This document shows, one piece after another, positions 18,155-27,250 of a stretch of 64,000 nt of DNA. The position numbers were made by a program, and so were the translations under genes. Numbering within the stretch: position 1 is the first letter of the stretch; each line of letters opens with the position of its first letter. The notes below the pieces were generated by a model, which was given only the letters and a program-made list of their open reading frames with translations, was not told the origin of the DNA and made no database searches. Where the stretch lies: positions 1 through 64,000 of the forward strand of contig CAZUUJ010000015.1 in NCBI GenBank assembly GCA_964623625.1. The letters are read 5' to 3'. This stretch comes from CAZLGM01 sp964623625. Its GTDB lineage: Bacteria; Desulfobacterota; Desulfobulbia; Desulfobulbales; Desulfocapsaceae.

Positions 18155-18536
18155 ACAAGTGACAACACGCCGCAAAAGGAGGAGGGTCGGATTAGCGGTT
18201 CTGGCCGGAATGGTGTTGCTGCTGCAGGCAGGTTGCGGATTGGTGCGGATCGAAACCAGTGGACTTTATGGATATATCTATACGAAAACCCGGATGCCGT
18301 TTACTAAAGACCTGAACAAAACACCGGTTGTCCACACCCAGACCGATGGTGTGATTGTCAAGATCAAGGAGCCGTTTTCGGGCCTGGGTGTTTATACCGA
18401 GTTCAATACCAACGCCCTTGGCGACCTGGCAAAAAAGTACAACATGAGCAAACTTTACTATGCTGAACTGGAAACCTTCGAACTGTTTGGTATCTGGCGG
18501 GAAAGGAGATTGTATCTGTACGGGGAAAAAGAGTAA
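18144..18536 (+). CDS. Second small lipoprotein, TRL-like
   Basis: A 130-residue precursor starting at ATG 18144 inside the end of the previous gene. The N-terminus is strongly basic (TTRRKRRR), followed by a hydrophobic stretch and lipobox LQAGC. The ending (NTNALGDLAKKYNMSKLYYAELETFELFGIWRERRLYLYGEKE) follows the same pattern as the previous protein (SxxAAAxNG-x-IT-x-xxxD...FGL...IIVYG), so I place it in the same family. A start further upstream (18081) would bury the signal peptide, and no ribosome site supports it. Function unknown. Confidence 0.7.
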   Translation: MATEQVTTRRKRRRVGLAVLAGMVLLLQAGCGLVRIETSGLYGYIYTKTRMPFTKDLNKTPVVHTQTDGVIVKIKEPFSGLGVYTEFNTNALGDLAKKYNMSKLYYAELETFELFGIWRERRLYLYGEKE

Positions 18537-18569
18537 CCTGGATTTCTCACGATCATTTCGGAGTCTGGG

Positions 18570-19343
18570 TTAGTTCTCTACAACCAGTTCGAATTGATCT
18601 TGATGCAGCCAGCCGCTACGACCTGAAGGGTCTTCGACCAATGTATAACCGCCATGGGTTTTTATCGGTCTGATTACCCGTCCCTCCTGTAATATACCTA
18701 CAGACGAGGCGGTCTCAAATGGGGAGATGCGCAGGTGGGCATCCTGAGCAGTCACCACACCGTCATGGAAATCCTGATAGCGATAGAATACTGCAATACT
18801 ACTGATCACAAGAATACTCATCAGTAGAATCGACAGCCAGAAGCGCCTCTTACGCAACTGCGGGAAAAAGAAACAGCCAAGGTGAAGAATGGTCAGGGCC
18901 AAAAAGGTAAAACCGGCCGCCAGGCACCACTGGTTCATCTCCAGGAGATGAAGAGCCCGTTGGGCAATTGATCGCTCAGGTTGAAAGAGTCCCTGCTCTT
19001 TACGGATCAGTTGCAGGTTGCCGACAATATCCGGATCGCCCGGTGACAGGTGAATGGCTCGAAGGTAGGAAAGCACGGCTCTTCCAGGCCGGCCATCCTG
19101 AGCGTAACTGTTTCCCATATTGTAGAGCAACTCTGCTGAGAGGCCATATGTTGTAGCGATTTCTTGGTAGATTCGTACGGCTTCTGGGTATTTTCCATCA
19201 ATATATAACCGGTTCGCCCGCTCAAACTGCAGCTCCCGGTTGTCGGTGTTGGCTGCTCCGGATAATGGTGCAAGCGCAAACAGCGTCAGAATCAGGACCA
19301 GGAGATAAAGACTGCCAATGGTTGACTGCTTGCAAGGTTTCAT
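18570..19343 (-). CDS. batE: BatE: TPR and SH3-domain membrane protein
   Basis: A 257-residue protein: signal or anchor (residues 10-30), TPR region (about 35-110; ERANRLYIDGKYPEAVRIYQEI and ELLYNMGNSYAQDGRPGRAVLSYLRAIHLSP), two membrane helices (about 133-160 and 168-188), and a C-terminal SH3-like domain (TAQDAHLRISPFETASSVGILQEGRVIRPI...GRSGWLHQDQFELV). This is the layout of BatE of aerotolerance operons. Its start overlaps the batD stop by four bases (ATGA). Last gene of a seven-gene operon. Confidence 0.83.
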   Translation of the reverse strand: MKPCKQSTIGSLYLLVLILTLFALAPLSGAANTDNRELQFERANRLYIDGKYPEAVRIYQEIATTYGLSAELLYNMGNSYAQDGRPGRAVLSYLRAIHLSPGDPDIVGNLQLIRKEQGLFQPERSIAQRALHLLEMNQWCLAAGFTFLALTILHLGCFFFPQLRKRRFWLSILLMSILVISSIAVFYRYQDFHDGVVTAQDAHLRISPFETASSVGILQEGRVIRPIKTHGGYTLVEDPSGRSGWLHQDQFELVVEN

Positions 19344-21187
19344 GACAGGGCTCCCAGTTCTTCTTGTATCCGGGAATAATGGAGGTCCATTTCTTGTGAA
19401 GAGAGACTGAGACCACCGTAGGCCGCCTGATCAGCCATTTGAAAAACAGCGATCAGACTGGAGCCGGGTTCAAGCCGCTGCTCAAGATCGTTTGCAGTAA
19501 TGGCCGCCGCTTCAGTTTGCCAGAGGAGCCCGAGTTGCTCCTGGATGGCGCTTCGGCAGAGCAGTAGGAATTTCTGTGAATCGTTTTTATTTTTTGCCCG
19601 CGCGATCTTTTTCAGATGATATCCAAGCCGTTTTTTCATGGCTGAACGAAGTTTTCTCTCCGGATACCGTTCCTGTTGTCTGCACACAGCGCCGATGGTC
19701 AAAAGAGCAAGCAGCAGACAGCCGCATATTGCCATTGTAAAGATAAACCAGCTCCGTTGAAAAAGTGGTTGAATAACCGGACTCAAGCTTCCCTGTTGGA
19801 GTTTGAGTGGAGCCAGCCCTTCTATATTGGTTGTAATCGCGACACCTGTTCGGCTGTCTTCTGTTTGCTCCTGCATATTCGTTTGAATAGACTTTGGTGA
19901 TTGTGACAGGTCCGGGCTGGAGTTGATAGAAAGAGCTATAGGATCGCTTGTCAATAGTTGATACCGGCCGCTGACAGGATTGAAATAGCTCAGAGAAAGT
20001 GACGGTATTTCCGTAACGGTAGCATCTTGAACAACAACGGCCTGCTCAAACCGTTTGGCTCCTTTATCAGGCCTTTCGTTCTCCGGCTCAAATTGTACGG
20101 AGGGTGAGTACGTTTTCCATTTTTCAGATTCCGGAAAATGCGGTACTTCAACCCGGTCGAAGTTGCCGGTTCCCTGAACAGACATGGTCAGGGTGATCGG
20201 TTCACCGATTTCCACATCGTCCGGGTTGGCGGCAACCTCCAGGGAAAAATTGCCGATGGCTCCAGAGAAGTTAATGGGCCTGCCCTCCGTGGGAAGAGCA
20301 ACGGTTTCCAGGGTCAGGTCCGGGCTGGCAACATTAACGGTCTTGGCTTGGTAATCATTGAAAAAATCATCGAACAGGTCGTCCTGAAATAATCCCTGAT
20401 TACGGAAACGGGAAAACATCCGTGAGCGCTGCGGCATAAGCAGTTCAGCCTGAAGCTCAAAATGGAGAGGATGGCTTCCCTCTTTAATGCCGGTGAGAAA
20501 ACTGGTCCAGCCAAGAACGATATATCGGCTGTTATCGACCTGTTTCATTGATCGGGAAGGCTTATCGCTCAGTGGTGAAAGGACAAAACCATCTCCGACC
20601 AGTTTGGGAAGGGTGAGCAGGTTTGCCTGGATTTTCCGGTTAAAGTAGGCTTCGATGCGAACAGGAATCATTTCACCGGAATAGACAGTCTCTTTTTGTA
20701 CCTGGGCTTTTAAAAAGACCAGTTTTGCCCCTTTTCCGGAACCGATTCGCTTTTTGGATGAACGGATATCTCCGGTTTGGCTTTGGGTATTGCTCTTGGC
20801 CGTGGCGGTGAAGGAAACCGGCTGCGTTAACAGTTCTTCTCCGTCGCAGTATACGGTGATCGGCGGGATGGTATAATCACCGGGTTCCAGTGGTTCGACC
20901 AGGTAGACAGTGGCAATGGATGAGGAGAAAGAACCATTGATCATCTGGACCTGGCTGGATTGGCCTCGGCGGTGAAAACGTAAGTGTTTTACTTCGGGCA
21001 TGTTGATGTCGACAGATTGGCCGCCCTCCACCGTGATGGTCAAAACGGCGGCCATGTCAACGGGTATCTGGTTTTCATTCAATGTTGCCGAAACTGATTT
21101 TGAACCATATCCTGGTCGTGTTATGACCATCATTGCAGTGGTAAGCAGCAGGATAACAAGAAGTGGTCGATAGAGTCGATTCACCAT
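19340..21187 (-). CDS. batD: BatD: oxygen-tolerance (Bat) membrane protein
   Basis: A 615-residue protein with an N-terminal signal (VILLLTTAMMVITRPGYGS), a long extracytoplasmic region of immunoglobulin-like beta domains (VSATLNENQIPVDMAAVLTITVEGG; LEPGDYTIPPITVYCDGE; IGEPITLTMSVQGTGNFD), one C-terminal membrane helix (SWFIFTMAICGCLLLALLTIGAV, about 480-502) and a cytoplasmic tail. This is the BatD family. Its start overlaps the batB/C stop by one base and its stop overlaps batE. In Bacteroides the operon was linked to aerotolerance; more generally it is an envelope chaperone-like complex with MoxR. Confidence 0.85.
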   Translation of the reverse strand: MVNRLYRPLLVILLLTTAMMVITRPGYGSKSVSATLNENQIPVDMAAVLTITVEGGQSVDINMPEVKHLRFHRRGQSSQVQMINGSFSSSIATVYLVEPLEPGDYTIPPITVYCDGEELLTQPVSFTATAKSNTQSQTGDIRSSKKRIGSGKGAKLVFLKAQVQKETVYSGEMIPVRIEAYFNRKIQANLLTLPKLVGDGFVLSPLSDKPSRSMKQVDNSRYIVLGWTSFLTGIKEGSHPLHFELQAELLMPQRSRMFSRFRNQGLFQDDLFDDFFNDYQAKTVNVASPDLTLETVALPTEGRPINFSGAIGNFSLEVAANPDDVEIGEPITLTMSVQGTGNFDRVEVPHFPESEKWKTYSPSVQFEPENERPDKGAKRFEQAVVVQDATVTEIPSLSLSYFNPVSGRYQLLTSDPIALSINSSPDLSQSPKSIQTNMQEQTEDSRTGVAITTNIEGLAPLKLQQGSLSPVIQPLFQRSWFIFTMAICGCLLLALLTIGAVCRQQERYPERKLRSAMKKRLGYHLKKIARAKNKNDSQKFLLLCRSAIQEQLGLLWQTEAAAITANDLEQRLEPGSSLIAVFQMADQAAYGGLSLSSQEMDLHYSRIQEELGALS

Positions 21188-23178
21188 TACCAGTCCCTCC
21201 CTGGTTCCGAATCGTCAATTTTTTGTGATGGCACAAAATTGAGTTCACTTTCCTCGTTCTTCAATCCGTCAAGAAGACGTTTGGCCTCCTCCTGGGTCAT
21301 TTTACCGAGCAACCGCCTTTGCTGATCTGCAGCCTGTTGTTCTTGACTGTCCGTTTTTGATTGTTCCTCGCCTTCGCCTGCACCAGCATCCTTGGTTTTT
21401 TCCTTGTTTTCTGCCGTTTGCGTTAAGGGTTGTTGCTGTTCATCTGTTTTCGCTTCGTTGTTGTCATTGTTGCTGGCTTCCCGAGGGTTGTCCTTTTCTT
21501 TCTGGTTATCGCCCTCTTTTTCTTGTTGTTGATTGTTTTCCTGCGTATTGTCCTCAGGTGAGGAACCTTCTTTGTTTTCCTGTTGCTCCGATTGGTTTTC
21601 TTTTTCTTCCTTGTTGTCTGTCTGCTGGTCCTGCTGTTCTTTGTTCTGATCCTGCTGCTGTTGCAGTTTTTTCAGCTCATCGAGTTGTTTGGCCACCAGG
21701 TCGCGGTTATAACGGCTGTTTTCATCATTTTCGATCAGGTTCAGGCTGTTGTTGTATGAGTCAACTGCTGATTGCCAGGTCTTAATGGTGTGCTCAAGGT
21801 CTGACTGGAGGGTTTCGGTCCCTTTTTTATAGAAGGCGTTTCCCCGATTATAATAGGCCTTGGCCTGGAGAGCGAGATCGTCGGTCTTCAGGGCGTTGTT
21901 GAAAGCGGCAATGGCATCATCCAACAGGTTGTTTTTGTATGCGGCGGTCCCGTAGTTGAAGTGGAGTAGCGGGTTGTTGTTCTCTTCTTCCAGTCGCTCC
22001 TGGTAATATTTGGAAGCACCGATATAATCGCCGCTATTGAAAGCATCTTCACCAGGGGAGCAGGTGCCGGCCGCCGGGAAAAGGAGCGGTGTGAGTAAAC
22101 AGCCGATAACAAGGTGCTTGACAACGGTTTTTCTTTTTCTCCGGTTGATGCTTGGGATAAAGGGAAAATTGATGGGAGCGGTTTTTCGGCCGCTTAACAG
22201 AAATTCAATGGCCAGCAGAACAAAAGCGGCTAGTATCGGCCACTCAGTTCGCTCGATGGGAACTTTGGTTCGCTTTTCCGCCAGTTCCTCTTTGGGTATC
22301 AGAGACAGCTTTTTCTGGTAAATGGTTTCGAAACCCTGTGAACGGCTGCCCAGCGGTGCATATATGCCGCCGCCCAACTCGGCAATTTGCTTCAAGGTCT
22401 TTTCATCAAGCTTTGAGGTGATGAATTTTCCCTCACTATCTTTGATATATTTTGTGCCCGATTGGTGGTCGGAGCCGGGGATCAATTCGCCCTCTCTTGT
22501 GCCGACACCGACTGTAAAGATGGTCATTCCCTCTTCATGGGCTTTTTGGGCAGTCTTTACAGCATCTCCTTCGAGGTTCTCGCCATCAGTAATCAGGATA
22601 AGAATCTTATGATTCGCCTGGTTATCGAGAACAGTCTGGGCCTTGTTGATGGCACCGCTCAGGTCTGTTCCGCCTTTGGGTATGATGGCTGTGTCAACAC
22701 TGGTGAGAGAGTGCTCGAAGGCATTATAGTCCATGGTTAATGGACACATAAGAAAGGCTGAACCGGCAAAGGGCAGCAGTCCTATCCGGTCACCGTCAAG
22801 CTGGCGGACAAAGTCGAGAATGCCAAGTTTGGCCCGTTCCAGCCGATTGGGTTTGGTATCTTCTGCCAGCATTGATTTTGAGGTGTCCAAAGCCAATAGG
22901 ATATCGATACCTTTGCGTTTCACATCGATCCATTGGAAACCGTATTGCGGCCGGGCAATGGCGACAAAACAGCAGAAGAGTATGAGAATAAAAAGGGTGC
23001 TTTTTACTTTCCGTTTGGTCTGCGATACATTACGGGTGAGTTGATCAAGTAAGGCATGGGCACCAAATCGGCCAAGCCGTTGCCGACGGTTTTTCGCAGT
23101 TCGGATAAGAAAACCAATCAGCGCGCTGCAGACAAGAGCGCCGATAAGTATCCAAATCGGTTGGGCAAAGGAGATCAT
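21187..23178 (-). CDS. BatB-BatC fusion: VWA domain plus TPR and Gln/Glu/Asn-rich tail
   Basis: A 663-residue protein. The N-terminal half is BatB-like: two membrane helices (5-25, 60-78), a VWA domain with MIDAS DTSKS (Asp98, Ser100, Ser102), TDGEN, and a further helix near 310. The second half is BatC-like: a new signal-like helix (about 355-370), TPR repeats (about 375-500; LLHFNYGTAAYKNNLLDDAIAAFNNAL) and an extended low-complexity region (about 505-625) of Gln, Glu, Asn, Asp and Lys, ending in a short ordered tail. BatB and BatC are separate genes in many genomes; here they are one frame without an internal stop. Confidence 0.85.
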   Translation of the reverse strand: MISFAQPIWILIGALVCSALIGFLIRTAKNRRQRLGRFGAHALLDQLTRNVSQTKRKVKSTLFILILFCCFVAIARPQYGFQWIDVKRKGIDILLALDTSKSMLAEDTKPNRLERAKLGILDFVRQLDGDRIGLLPFAGSAFLMCPLTMDYNAFEHSLTSVDTAIIPKGGTDLSGAINKAQTVLDNQANHKILILITDGENLEGDAVKTAQKAHEEGMTIFTVGVGTREGELIPGSDHQSGTKYIKDSEGKFITSKLDEKTLKQIAELGGGIYAPLGSRSQGFETIYQKKLSLIPKEELAEKRTKVPIERTEWPILAAFVLLAIEFLLSGRKTAPINFPFIPSINRRKRKTVVKHLVIGCLLTPLLFPAAGTCSPGEDAFNSGDYIGASKYYQERLEEENNNPLLHFNYGTAAYKNNLLDDAIAAFNNALKTDDLALQAKAYYNRGNAFYKKGTETLQSDLEHTIKTWQSAVDSYNNSLNLIENDENSRYNRDLVAKQLDELKKLQQQQDQNKEQQDQQTDNKEEKENQSEQQENKEGSSPEDNTQENNQQQEKEGDNQKEKDNPREASNNDNNEAKTDEQQQPLTQTAENKEKTKDAGAGEGEEQSKTDSQEQQAADQQRRLLGKMTQEEAKRLLDGLKNEESELNFVPSQKIDDSEPGRDW

Positions 23179-23202
23179 CGGGATGGGTTTCTATTAAATC
23201 TA

Positions 23203-23236
23203 AGTTCTCTGTGCTATTTGTGGCCTCTGTGGTGAA
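23203..23236. repeat. Copy of a short CTCTGTG...CTCTGTGGTGAA motif
   Basis: TTCTCTGTG, a short insert, then CTCTGTGGTGAA lies in the 65-base gap between batA and batB/C. A near-identical motif (TTCTCTGTGATCTCTGTGGTGAA read in two halves) lies on the minus strand at 63046-63068 before the hydrogenase protease. Such repeats are scattered in many proteobacterial genomes; no function is known to me. Confidence 0.45.
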
Positions 23237-23243
23237 AACCAAA

Positions 23244-24233
23244 CTAAGGAAGTCGACGACTGGTACCGACCATAGCTACACAGAGCAGGATCAATGCCGC
23301 TGCTGTTGGATAGTAAAACAGTTCACGATATTGCTCAAATTTTGTAATTGTCCGGGTTGTAGTTTCCATGGTGTTGATCACATCGTAGATCTTGGAAAGT
23401 GATTGGGTATCGGTTGCGCGAAAATACATGCCGCCGGTCATTTCGGCAACCCGGCCCAAGGTCTCTTCATCGATATCGACCTTTGCCCGGATCAATCGCC
23501 GTCTGCCAAGTCGGTCGACAACCGGGATTGGGGCTTCGCCCCTGGTGCCGGCACCGATGGCATACACCTTGATCTTCATAGTCTCGGCAGCTTCGGCAGC
23601 AACCAGGGGAGGAATTTTGCCGGCGTTGTTTACCCCGTCAGTGAGGAGAATAAGGATGCGGGATTTGGATTTGAGATCACGCAGCCGGTTGACCCCGGAG
23701 CCGATGGCTGAACCGATGGCAGTGCCATCTTCAATCATACCGATTGACAACGACTGGAGGCGGCGGCCCAGCCAATCATGATCAAGAGTCAGCGGGCTGA
23801 CCATATATGGCCGTCCACCAAAGGCGACCAGGCCGATACGGTCATTGGGCCTTGCTTCGATAAATTCGGCGACAACCTTTTTGACGACTTCCAGCCGGTT
23901 AGCCGGCTTGTCGTTTAATGTAAAATCCATGGCTTCCATGGAGCCGGATACATCAACTGCCAGCAGAATGTCGATGCCGGAGGCCTCGATCTCAGTGGTA
24001 CTGTTGCCGAGCTGGGGCCGGGCCGCTCCGATCACCAGAAGAGCCAGTCCCAGGAGCTTGAAGGCGGTAAGCAGCCGGCCAGGTCCGGATTTTTTGCTCT
24101 TGGCTAAGGTTCCGGCAATGGAGGTTGTCGAAAAGACAAGGGCCGGAGCAACCCCTCTTTTCCCTTTAAGCAGGGCAAGAAGGGGGACCAGTGCCAGCAG
24201 CCATAGGATGTGCGGATAGAGAAAACGAATCAT
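23244..24233 (-). CDS. batA: BatA: VWA-domain membrane protein
   Basis: A 329-residue protein with membrane helices near 8-25, 55-72 and 305-322, and a VWA domain between them. The MIDAS is DVSGS (Asp94, Ser96, Ser98), with TDGVNNAG and the conserved RPQLG and RPND-RIGLVAFGG stretches. Its start overlaps the upstream DUF4381 stop (ATGA). BatA and BatB are thought to act together as metal-dependent adhesion platforms for the MoxR ATPase partner. The 65-base gap to batB/C is the only real spacing within the bat part of the operon. Confidence 0.9.
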   Translation of the reverse strand: MIRFLYPHILWLLALVPLLALLKGKRGVAPALVFSTTSIAGTLAKSKKSGPGRLLTAFKLLGLALLVIGAARPQLGNSTTEIEASGIDILLAVDVSGSMEAMDFTLNDKPANRLEVVKKVVAEFIEARPNDRIGLVAFGGRPYMVSPLTLDHDWLGRRLQSLSIGMIEDGTAIGSAIGSGVNRLRDLKSKSRILILLTDGVNNAGKIPPLVAAEAAETMKIKVYAIGAGTRGEAPIPVVDRLGRRRLIRAKVDIDEETLGRVAEMTGGMYFRATDTQSLSKIYDVINTMETTTRTITKFEQYRELFYYPTAAALILLCVAMVGTSRRLP

Positions 24234-24943
24234 TTCTTTTCCCCTGTCGGTTGTACCGGCTTTGTCATTTCAATAAAGGATTTAACGGCCATTGCCATTT
24301 CATCCATTGTCTGTTTGTTGGGGACAAGGTGGGCGAATTTTGCCATATCACAGGATTCAAGGCAGTTCCGTATTGAACCGAGATGGGGCTGCAACGCTGC
24401 TGTTGCCGGAGTGGAATCGGTTTGAAGCGTTAAAAAAAACTCATAGGTTGTCTGCCGGGTTGAGCTGAGACCAAATCGGGATTCGATATAGCGCCTCAAA
24501 ATTTCAGAGAGGTGCTGGGCAAAAAGCAACCCGTCTGTTTCGTTCATCCACTGCTGAGCCCTGGTAAGGGCCGCAAGGGCTGTTTCATGAGGTGGCAACC
24601 CAGGAACAGAGCGTTTTCTGCGCTTGAAATAGAGATAAGCCAGAACTAAAACAATTACCGCCAGAGCGGCTAGCCCGATGATAAGCCAGGGATTCTTCGA
24701 CTCCGGCAGCAATATCGGGCCCTGAATATCACGAATGTCCTCTGCCATGACAGCTGATGGCTGAAAACCGGTCAGGGGAGGCTTTGGCGGGGAGGAAGCG
24801 TCTGGTTGATTTGGATTCTTGTTCAGCAGCTTGAGCGGTGGTTTTATTTCGGGTTCCGGTAGGCCGATATTAGTAACTGCCCATAAGGTTTGGGAACCAA
24901 ACACCAGGTAGATAAAGGAGAACAGGAGGAGTATATGCTTCAT
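24230..24943 (-). CDS. DUF4381-like protein of the MoxR-Bat operon
   Basis: A 237-residue protein with a signal peptide (1-22), a Pro-rich segment (about 28-65), one membrane helix (about 85-107) followed by basic KRRKR, and a helical cytoplasmic domain (PPHETALAALTRAQQWMNETDGLLFAQHLSEILRRYIESRFG; ...DMAKFAHL). The last block matches the DUF4381 pattern of operons with MoxR, DUF58 and VWA proteins. Its start overlaps the DUF58 stop and its stop overlaps batA, so translation is coupled on both sides. Precise role unknown. Confidence 0.8.
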   Translation of the reverse strand: MKHILLLFSFIYLVFGSQTLWAVTNIGLPEPEIKPPLKLLNKNPNQPDASSPPKPPLTGFQPSAVMAEDIRDIQGPILLPESKNPWLIIGLAALAVIVLVLAYLYFKRRKRSVPGLPPHETALAALTRAQQWMNETDGLLFAQHLSEILRRYIESRFGLSSTRQTTYEFFLTLQTDSTPATAALQPHLGSIRNCLESCDMAKFAHLVPNKQTMDEMAMAVKSFIEMTKPVQPTGEKK

Positions 24944-25854
24944 CGATAGAGCCTCCTCTTTCTGGTGCCGAAAAAGCCAAGTAGAGGTGGAATATAGGAT
25001 TTATCGGTGGAGAGATCGAGGATATCGATGCCGCAGGAGTTGATGGTGTGATGGAGTCTTTTTTTTCGTTCCAGGGCCAGCCGGCTATATCGTTGTCGTA
25101 CAGACGAATCTGAACTGTTCACCTCGACCTGTTGGCCGGTTTCCGCGTCCTCCAGGGTAATCCGGCCAATGTCCGGCAACTCATGCTCCCGGGGATCGGA
25201 AATGATCATCGAAATCAAATCGTGCCGCTTATTGGTTATTGTCAATTTGGGCCGTAACTCCTCAAGACTGTAGTCAAATTCACCGGGCAGGCAGAAATCG
25301 GAGATCAGAAAGGCGACGCATTTGCGTTTAAGAATGCGATTGATAAAATCCAGAGGGACTTTCAGATCGGTCTGCCTGCCGATGGGTCTGAAAAAAAGGA
25401 TTTCCCGAATGACCCGCAGGATGTGCGAACGCCCTTTCTGGGGAGGGATAAAGAGTTCGACAAAATCGGTAAAGAGAACCAGTCCGACCTTGTCATTATT
25501 CCGAACAGCAGAAAAGGCGAGAACCGAGCCGATTTCCGCCATGATTTCACGTTTGGAGGCTTTCACCGAGCCAAACTCCCCCGAGCTGCTGATATCGATC
25601 AGCAGCATAATGGTCAGCTCCCGTTCTTCGGTAAACTTCTTAATGTGGGGAATTGAGGTTCTGGCAGTCACATTCCAGTCGATTGAGCGGATATCGTCAC
25701 CGGGGACATATTCCCGCACTTCGTCGAAGTTCATCCCCCTGCCTTTAAAGACGGAATGGTAACTGCCGGCCAGCGAGTCGTTTACCAGCCGGTTGGTTCG
25801 CACCTCCACCTGGCGAACTTTTTTTAATATTTCCTTGGTAAGCTCTGCTTCCAT
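24940..25854 (-). CDS. DUF58 domain protein of the MoxR-Bat operon
   Basis: A 304-residue soluble protein with the DUF58 signature GSYHSVFKGRGMNFDEVREYVPGDDIRSIDWNVTART split over residues about 33-70. A VWA-like fold follows with LLIDISSSGEFG. The ATG at 25854 is chosen because family members begin just before KKVRQVEVRTNRLV; a GTG at 25872 would place the start inside the inverted repeat. DUF58 proteins accompany MoxR ATPases and presumably act with them in assembling or activating envelope complexes. Confidence 0.88.
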   Translation of the reverse strand: MEAELTKEILKKVRQVEVRTNRLVNDSLAGSYHSVFKGRGMNFDEVREYVPGDDIRSIDWNVTARTSIPHIKKFTEERELTIMLLIDISSSGEFGSVKASKREIMAEIGSVLAFSAVRNNDKVGLVLFTDFVELFIPPQKGRSHILRVIREILFFRPIGRQTDLKVPLDFINRILKRKCVAFLISDFCLPGEFDYSLEELRPKLTITNKRHDLISMIISDPREHELPDIGRITLEDAETGQQVEVNSSDSSVRQRYSRLALERKKRLHHTINSCGIDILDLSTDKSYIPPLLGFFGTRKRRLYR

Positions 25855-25863
25855 TGTGTCGGA

Positions 25864-25966
25864 AAAGTTCACCAGCAGCCCATCTGAGTGTGATCAGAAC
25901 AGTCCAGATAGGCCTACCAATTATGAACCGTTCTGCTTGCACTCATCTGGACTGCTGGTGAACTTT
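25864..25966. repeat. 37-base imperfect inverted repeat between moxR and DUF58 gene
   Basis: The arms 25864-25900 and 25930-25966 are complementary at 31 of 37 positions by hand alignment, with a 29-base loop. The left arm starts AAAGTTCACCAGCAG and the right arm ends CTGCTGGTGAACTTT. It occupies most of the gap in an otherwise overlapping operon and reaches to within 10 bases of the DUF58 ATG. In RNA it would make a long hairpin able to affect read-through, processing or ribosome access. Confidence 0.75.
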
Positions 25967-26060
25967 ACTAGCGAATTCAAATGTTTAATAAGGTATCCAA
26001 TGCGTCCTGCTTTTTTAGTATTGCAGGTAACCGTGAGTTACTCATTTCTGATATTTGAAA

Positions 26061-27134
26061 TTACGGAACCGGCACCGTATCGAGGATCTTGCGGATAATA
26101 TCTTCGCTGGTGATCGCTTCGGCTTCGGCTTCATAGCTGATCCTCAGCCGATGTCGCATGACATCCATGGCAGCTGATTTAACATCATCGGGTGTGATAT
26201 ATCCCCGACCGGCGAGGAAAGCGAGAGCCCGGGCCGCAACTTTGAGGTTGATTGTCGCCCTGGGCGAAGCGCCGGTCTCGATATAATCGTGAACATCGAG
26301 TTTGAAAAAACGGGGATCGCGGGTGGCGAATACCAGGGAAACGATATATTCCTTGATCTTGTCATCCATATAAATGGTGTCGACGACTTTACGGGCAGCT
26401 AGAATATCAACAGGACTGGCAACCGGCATCACATCAATTGCCGAATCGGTATGGTCGACGCTGTCCAGAATGATCCGCTCCTGGTCCATGGTCGGATAGT
26501 CGACAACGACTTTCAACATAAATCTGTCGACCTGGGCCTCGGGGAGCGGATAGGTCCCCTCCTGCTCAATTGGATTCTGGGTGGCCAGCACAAGAAACAG
26601 TTCCGGCAGCCCCATGCTTTCTTCACCGATGGTGACCTGTTTCTCCTGCATGGCTTCAAGCAGGGCTGACTGGACCTTGGCCGGAGCCCGGTTGATTTCA
26701 TCGGCCAGGATCATGGAAGAGAAAATGGGACCATGCTTGACTTCAAATGTGGTGGCCTGAGGGTTGTAGATCTGGGTACCGATAATATCCGCCGGCAGCA
26801 TGTCAGGCGTGAATTGGATACGCTTGAAATCGGTCTGCACACACCGGGCAAGGCTTTTTACCGCCAGGGTCTTGGCAAGACCGGGAAGCCCTTCAAGCAG
26901 GATATGGCCTCCGGTAAGCAGTGCCACCAGCAGTCTTTCAATGAGATGCTTCTGGCCGACGATGGCTTTTGCCATCTCTCTCCGCAGGTTGTGAACCCAG
27001 TCCGAATGGCTCTTGACCGATTCGTTAATGGCCTGGATTGAGGTATAAATATCGTCTACTTGCGATTGGCTGGGAATCGTCTTTGGCATAGAGCTGTCAG
27101 CAGGTGACAGGCTTTTTTCTTCATTTGTCAACAT
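26061..27134 (-). CDS. MoxR family AAA+ ATPase
   Basis: A 357-residue AAA+ protein. Walker A is GLPGLAKT (82-89), Walker B is ILADEINRAPAKVQSALLEAMQE, sensor 1 lies in LVLATQNPIEQEGTYPLPEAQVDRFMLK, and the C-terminal lid has GASPRATINL. These are standard MoxR features. It heads the moxR-DUF58-DUF4381-batA-batB/C-batD-batE operon and is divergent from cbpA. MoxR ATPases are thought to remodel or activate VWA-domain partners, here BatA and BatB. About 55 N-terminal residues precede the AAA core; a shorter start at the PKTIPSQSQ methionine is possible, and neither has a strong ribosome site. Confidence 0.92.
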   Translation of the reverse strand: MLTNEEKSLSPADSSMPKTIPSQSQVDDIYTSIQAINESVKSHSDWVHNLRREMAKAIVGQKHLIERLLVALLTGGHILLEGLPGLAKTLAVKSLARCVQTDFKRIQFTPDMLPADIIGTQIYNPQATTFEVKHGPIFSSMILADEINRAPAKVQSALLEAMQEKQVTIGEESMGLPELFLVLATQNPIEQEGTYPLPEAQVDRFMLKVVVDYPTMDQERIILDSVDHTDSAIDVMPVASPVDILAARKVVDTIYMDDKIKEYIVSLVFATRDPRFFKLDVHDYIETGASPRATINLKVAARALAFLAGRGYITPDDVKSAAMDVMRHRLRISYEAEAEAITSEDIIRKILDTVPVP

Positions 27135-27250
27135 TGATTGTCTACGGTTAGGATCGGGTTGGATGGGATTACACCAGGCAGTGACTGACTATTTCTTTTC
27201 TGAAGCGAACATTTTTACTATACTTGGAACTCCATTGCCTCAATCTTTCA

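Noticed and set aside
21357..21785. Plus-strand frame opposite the BatB/C low-complexity region
   Set aside because: Shadow of the Gln/Glu/Asn codons; Leu/Cys/Phe-rich without membrane topology.
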